A stretch of 64,000 bases of DNA from the NCBI RefSeq assembly GCF_008831285.2, contig NC_045139.1, positions 30,111,206 through 30,175,205 on the forward strand, written 5' to 3'. Both the position numbers and the translations under genes were made by a program. The stretch's first letter is position 1. The number at the start of each line of letters is the position of its first letter. This document shows positions 59,051 to 64,000 of this stretch, piece after piece. Source of the stretch: Nymphaea colorata (Eukaryota > Streptophyta > Magnoliopsida > Nymphaeales > Nymphaeaceae). The notes under the pieces are model-generated. The model was not told where the DNA came from. It made no database searches and saw only the letters and a program-made list of their open reading frames with translations.

Positions 59051-62000
59051 CTGAGATCAAGTTGGTGAATTTGAAACAGCCAAAACGACACGGTTGTTCT
59101 AGTTTGAATAGCGGAAACTACAACCGAACCTAAAAAATTTGTGGTGCATTTGGGAACATTCCATTGGAACGATAGGATAATCATCAGTTATAAGAAAAAA
59201 ATGATAAATACTATAGGAAAATCAAACCAAACATGGGCCCTGGCCTTTTGCCCAACTGATTAATGTTGCTATAAAATATGGAAGCCAGGGTAGTCCTTTC
59301 AAAGGTTGGCCAAGATGCCTATTGAATTGACCCAACTAGCAACTTGAGACAAAAACTGAGATTGACAACATTGAATTCACAAGCTTGAAAGAGAAAGAAT
59401 ATTCAATAAAACGATAGCAGGTGTTGGATGCTCTTTTAGTGATGCATCATCAAATCAAACAAGGACACTTGTGACAGATAATTTCCGGCGCCCGGACTCC
59501 TTTTCTTCCCCAAAGTAACCAGTTCTAAGATTTAGCCACATTACATTACTTAAAGGCATTTACCATTGTCACCCAAATAATGTTAAATCCTAAGGAGTTG
59601 TTTGGCAACAACAACCAGTATGTCGAAATTCTAAAGATTAAGGTAAATTCATAATACAACATAATAGAGTGTTTGAGGAGCTTGTTCTAACCATTAGAAC
59701 AGCTTCATGGAACCATGCAAGTGGTTCCCATTGGAATCCTTGGCGTGGTTCATTACATTACAATGGTACTTGTTCTCTAGGAGGCCCAAGCAAATAACAA
59801 ATTGTTACTGTTTGATGAATCTGTCGCAAAAATTAAAGCAAATTTATAAAACACTATAACACAATGTTTTATGAATCTATCATAAATTTTTTTTTTAGAT
59901 AGGTCTGTTTTCAGGTGAAAGGGGAGTGATTTCTGAATGGATCAGATTCAACAGGCCCGTTTCATGGACAGGATGGATCAGACCAACAGGTCTGATCTCA
60001 AACACCTAAAACATGTGAGGCCTAACACAAGGATCTCTTGCCGAATTTAACAAAAATGCAAGATAAAGAAAATTAGCATAAGATGATACGAACATCTGTT
60101 GGAACCAGCCCATGACATGTATGATGGGTCCAGAAACACATGCTTTAGGCAGATATAGAGATATCACTTGTATGGATTTGGATCGCAGTTTTGGATCCAC
60201 GTCTTCGCAAATGGTTTTTCTTTCTAAACATCCCATCACTAAAGCCTCCATATATCGTCCACATGTCACCTATTAAAGTGAGAAACCATATTAGAACCAT
60301 ACATTCTTTTATTAATATCCCATTTTCACAGTTTAGAAAAAAAAGAGAAGAAGATAAGAACAGGGAAAAAAAAAGTTTTGCACAAAAATCTGTAAGAATA
60401 AAAAATTACTTTTTTACATAAAGACAAAAACACCCAAGGAAAAGTGTCCTCCAACAAAAGGAAAAAAATGCACCTAGCTAGCCTCTTAGAGGTAACACCA
60501 GGGCCCTGGTGTTAACACCGCACTAAAAGAAGTGTATTAATGGCGACACTCTCTCCCCCTCTCAGTGTGGACGTGAAAATGAGCGAGTGATCCCATTAAT
60601 TGCAGTCGTGTTTGCATTAAATTTCAATTTTGAAGGAGGGTTGGTTTTATGGGACATGAAATGTTAGCATTTAAGAACAAACAGAAAGGCTACAAAGGAA
60701 AAGGGAGAAATCATGTGCATGGATTATACAAGTAATTCGAGTGAGAGCATAAGAGATCCACCACCTAGCAAAGAGTCGAAGCTTCTAATTAATTCATTAT
60801 TTTTTTGGGGTACTATCTTTCTGGAGTATGTAGCCTACTTTTTGTGCTTCTGTGTGCCCGTCCTTACTGAGCTTCAACTTAGCAAAAAATGTTGACACAC
60901 ACAAAATTCACTTCTACTGAATTAATAATTGTGCCAATCTAAGTAATCCAGTTTCAGTTCTTAGAAAACTTTACAAAAATAATTTCACTTAAGCTGGATC
61001 CTTACAAAAGGCACGTGGCATCACACTCCAATTATTTCGACTTGAAGGTTTTAATTATTTAGTCTTTAAAGCTTCATTATGCCAAATATAATTGTTTGCA
61101 TATTATTTCTTAAAAAGAGTCATGGATAAGAAATTGAAGCTAAACAGGCCAGAAAAATGCAACGTTTTCCCATCATTTTTAATTAGATCCAGACTCCGAA
61201 CTCTCCTTATAATTTGACCATATTGGTTCTTTGGGAGAAAGGATTTCATGCAATGCAGTTGCATAAAATATAGTGAAACTTGTTTGTTTCAATGTGTACC
61301 ATTGAAAACACATAATCGGATGTATAGGTTCCTTATATATTTCAACTTAGAAATACACTAAATCAGTTTGTCTCAATGTTGAATATGATTTTAAAGCTTA
61401 TAAATGTTTACAGACGTCCTAAGCACATGGAACTTCTGAGTTATTATGATATCCCATTTAGACTTCCAAGTTCCAAATCAATCGATCAAAAAACAAAAAA
61501 AATTGTAGGTTTTGGACCTTACAGTTCACACTCATGCTTCAAATATTGAAAGAACACTTCAAAAATAACTTCAAAAACATTAAAATAACAAAAATATGCT
61601 TAACTTCTGATTTCTTTCATTTGGTTGCCTAAATTACGTTACCAACCGGATATTAAAAAAAAAAAAAGCATTTTTTAAATTATTTCAGTACAAATAGAGC
61701 TCGTTTTTTGTGAAAATTCTTAGGACAGGAAAGTTTCAGCAGCTAAGACTTAAGACTGCATTGGGTCTATTGACTTTGTGGGACCCGATGTGGGTCCCGG
61801 TCCTAGCTGGGTCTTTCTGGAAATGCGAAATTCCAGATCTGCAAAACCCATGAAGTACCCACAAAATCAAGCAAAAATTAATAAGTATTTATTGATGATG
61901 AGCTTCTTCATGAGTCCTGTTCAATGCATGGCTGCCACTTTGTGGCCATCAACTCCTCCAGCCAAATTCACCAGAGGAAAAAGTTGAGCATAGAAAAACC

Positions 62001-63144
62001 AAAAGCATAGCTTTTTTACATAGCCATGTTACAGAAGCAGCCCCCACAATGTTTCTTCACGCATATTACAATTCTTTCTCAATCATTTTCAAGTTTATTC
62101 TTAATTTGTAGGAAACTATATGTTTATATTGTCAATGATCTTCTCATTTTTATATTTGTTCTTTTAACATCATTCAGTTTTTTCTTATTTGGTCCAGTTT
62201 CAGGTCAATTTTTTGGTTATGTTTGAAGAAAAGAATCATATTTTGTAATTTTTCTAAATAAATGGTATTTCTTTAGACATAGAAAGTAGAGTTTCTCTTG
62301 TTATTTTAGCTGCATTGGGACTTGGTCCAATTCTTTTCACACTTCATGCCACTTGTCTTATTTTCAAAGAGCTTCACGTGTCAACTCATTTTTTGCCTCT
62401 TTTACAACGCTGATTAACTTCAAGAACTAATTTCAAATGATTACGTGAACGGTTGTCAACAGTCACAAGGTAGAGATAAATCAAAATGGAACATACCCAC
62501 AAGGAAAACTGTAAAAATCCGGCCTATGTAAAGCTTCAAACATTCCATTTGAAAGTAAACGCAACCTGAAATAATTTATCACTGTAGATGCAAGTGCAAG
62601 CTTCAGTGCTTCACCCTACTCTCCGTTTAAGGTTTTAGCTGAAAAAAAGTCGATTACCAAAGGGAATCCGAATATTCCTGATGAAATCTTTCACCTGATG
62701 TACAGGTAAAAAAGCGTGAGCAGGAAAGACATCTGAAGCCACCAGACGCCAATCTAATTGTTCATGATCACTGTCACCACGACAGGTGGTCAACCATAAA
62801 AGTTGAGTTGATGACGCGCAATTAAGTTCAAACCTTTTCGTTTTGTCGCCTGCGTCGAAAAGAAAAAGAAAGCTAGAATAACTCATGTTGGTTCCTGATG
62901 GGCAGTTTTTTGGTGTTACGTGGGAAGGAAGAAGCTAAGTCTAACAGCTAAGGGATGGTAATTCTACAAAATGACGCTGCTGCTGAGTGAATGGCATGCG
63001 ACTTCGTGCCAAAGCTCCAACATAAAGCAGCAACGTCTATCTGCGCAGAGCCCCCCCACATAGAACATTTCTCTCTGTGTCTCTCTCTCGCAGAGGATTC
63101 TGTTTGATAGATCTGCGTATTGTAAAGATCCAAAAATATTCAAG
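59051..63144. other. gene-poor spacer
   Basis: About 4 kb of AT-rich sequence. No protein family, RNA gene or ordered repeat was recognised; open frames are below 90 codons and lack motifs. It includes A-rich runs near 59890, 60340-60380 and 61655. The last 200 bases (to 63144) have a CT-rich stretch near 63070-63090 that suits a 5' UTR for the following small gene. Confidence 0.45.
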
Positions 63145-63526
63145 ATGGTAGGTGGTGTCATGGACAACCAAAAGGAGGTAAAACGCTGTCTACGTTTTCC
63201 CTTTTCTTTTCCCTTTCGGTTTTCTCAGTTCGCGTCCAGAGTCTTAAAAGGTTGATGCTTTTCATGGGTGACTGATTTTCTTTACTGATATCTGCTCTCT
63301 GATATCTAAAATGGCTTCCATTTACTATTCATGTTCTTTAACAATCTATGTGTGTGTTGCATCTCTTGTTGGTCTCTTTAAGCAAGTCTGTTTAGCTTGT
63401 GGACAGGTCTATGTGGTAAATGAGAGCAACAAACTTCATAGGGTTCTTATTACAGAGGATCAGTTTAAGAGCAGAGGCTATAGCCTATCGGAGACATCTT
63501 TAGTCATAGATTGGTTGCCGTTGTAA
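63145..63526 (+). CDS. possible two-exon microprotein, 50 aa
   Basis: Exon 1 63145-63177 (MVGGVMDNQKE) ends in GAG followed by GTAAAA; exon 2 63407-63526 begins after TGTGGACAG and encodes VYVVNESNKLHRVLITEDQF to VIDWLPL, then TAA. The two join in phase 0. Exon 2 alone is an open extension of a frame beginning at 63311, but the splice acceptor directly before VYVV and the matching donor make the two-exon reading more natural. No domain or targeting signal is seen and the function is unknown. I have only an impression of similar short plant proteins, so this is a candidate, not an established gene. Confidence 0.5.
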
Positions 63527-64000
63527 ACATGGTCTCTGGATGCGTTTACGGAGGACATGCAAAAGTGTCCTTTATGGACCTTCGTTCATAGTTGTTACAG
63601 TTTCTTTTCTTTGAGATTCCAGTGGCGTTCTATATGCGCTTGGCCTGGCTTTTGTAATTGTAATATACCATGTATTAGAGTGTTCATTTAAAGCACATCG
63701 ATCTACAGCGAGGCGCGAAATCTCTGGTATGGCTATATAAAATCTTCTCAACGCGTTTAACTAATTAACATCATTGCACAGTTATGTTTCCTTTCGGGTG
63801 GAGTTGTCCTTTAAGTTTGGCCATCCATCACATAAACATAATCCCTGCTGTTCCGTCTTAAGGCCATTTTGATGAACGACAGAGAGTTGAACTTTTCGCG
63901 CTCATCGTTCAGCATTTGGGCATGTTCCCGACATATTCAAAAGTGAGCAAATGTATAACGTCCGGCCTCTTCAATTGCATGATGGCACATACCATGAGTA
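63527..64000. other. 3' flank of the microprotein candidate
   Basis: Includes AATATACC and TTTAAAG sequences that could lie in a 3' UTR and polyadenylation zone near 63660-63700. Nothing else was recognised up to the window end. Confidence 0.4.

Noticed and set aside
59140-59250. Possible MITE (CATTTGGGAA ... AACCAAACATGGGCC)
   Set aside because: The termini pair poorly and no target duplication was found.

Overview
The window is nuclear DNA of a flowering plant. It carries intron-containing genes with GT-AG borders, tau-class glutathione S-transferases, a DYW-type PPR gene, a plastid-type ABCF gene, several Ty1/copia LTR retrotransposons and MITE-like elements. The species cannot be fixed from the sequence. 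The unknown membrane protein and the general gene style would fit an early-diverging angiosperm or magnoliid, but that is only a guess.

Layout. 1-1084: a two-exon tau GST gene (+). 1131-6364: a decayed copia element (-) with both LTRs and a CAAAT target-site duplication, inserted just after the GST stop codon. 6365-7892: AT-rich spacer with LTR-like repeats and a TC microsatellite. 7893-11837: a second, 5'-truncated copia element (-). 13600-14824: a second tau GST gene (+), a diverged duplicate of the first including its promoter and intron. 17272-19020: an intronless DYW PPR gene (-). 21623-23755: a 710-residue multipass membrane protein of a plant family without known function (+). 24393-24981: a two-exon small heat shock protein gene (-). 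27094-43991: a 24-exon AAA-ATPase gene (+), probably mitochondrial, whose introns are full of tandem duplications and hold one MITE-like element. 44920-50243: a very young, apparently intact copia element (+) with LTRs that look identical. 50692-56422: a nine-exon ABCF5-type ABC protein gene (-) with a plastid transit peptide. 56423-63144: a long gene-poor spacer with a GAGCTCGAG-type degenerate repeat. 63145-63526: a possible two-exon microprotein gene (+).

The genes do not form a pathway. The GST pair is a local duplication for conjugation of glutathione to xenobiotics. The PPR, AAA and ABCF proteins are predicted to act in organelles. The AAA and ABCF5 genes converge, and the youngest retrotransposon lies between their 3' ends. 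All multi-exon models were built by hand from splice sites, reading phase and protein-family alignment from memory; each closes in frame (GST 225 and 223 aa, sHSP 154 aa, AAA 1059 aa, ABCF5 716 aa).
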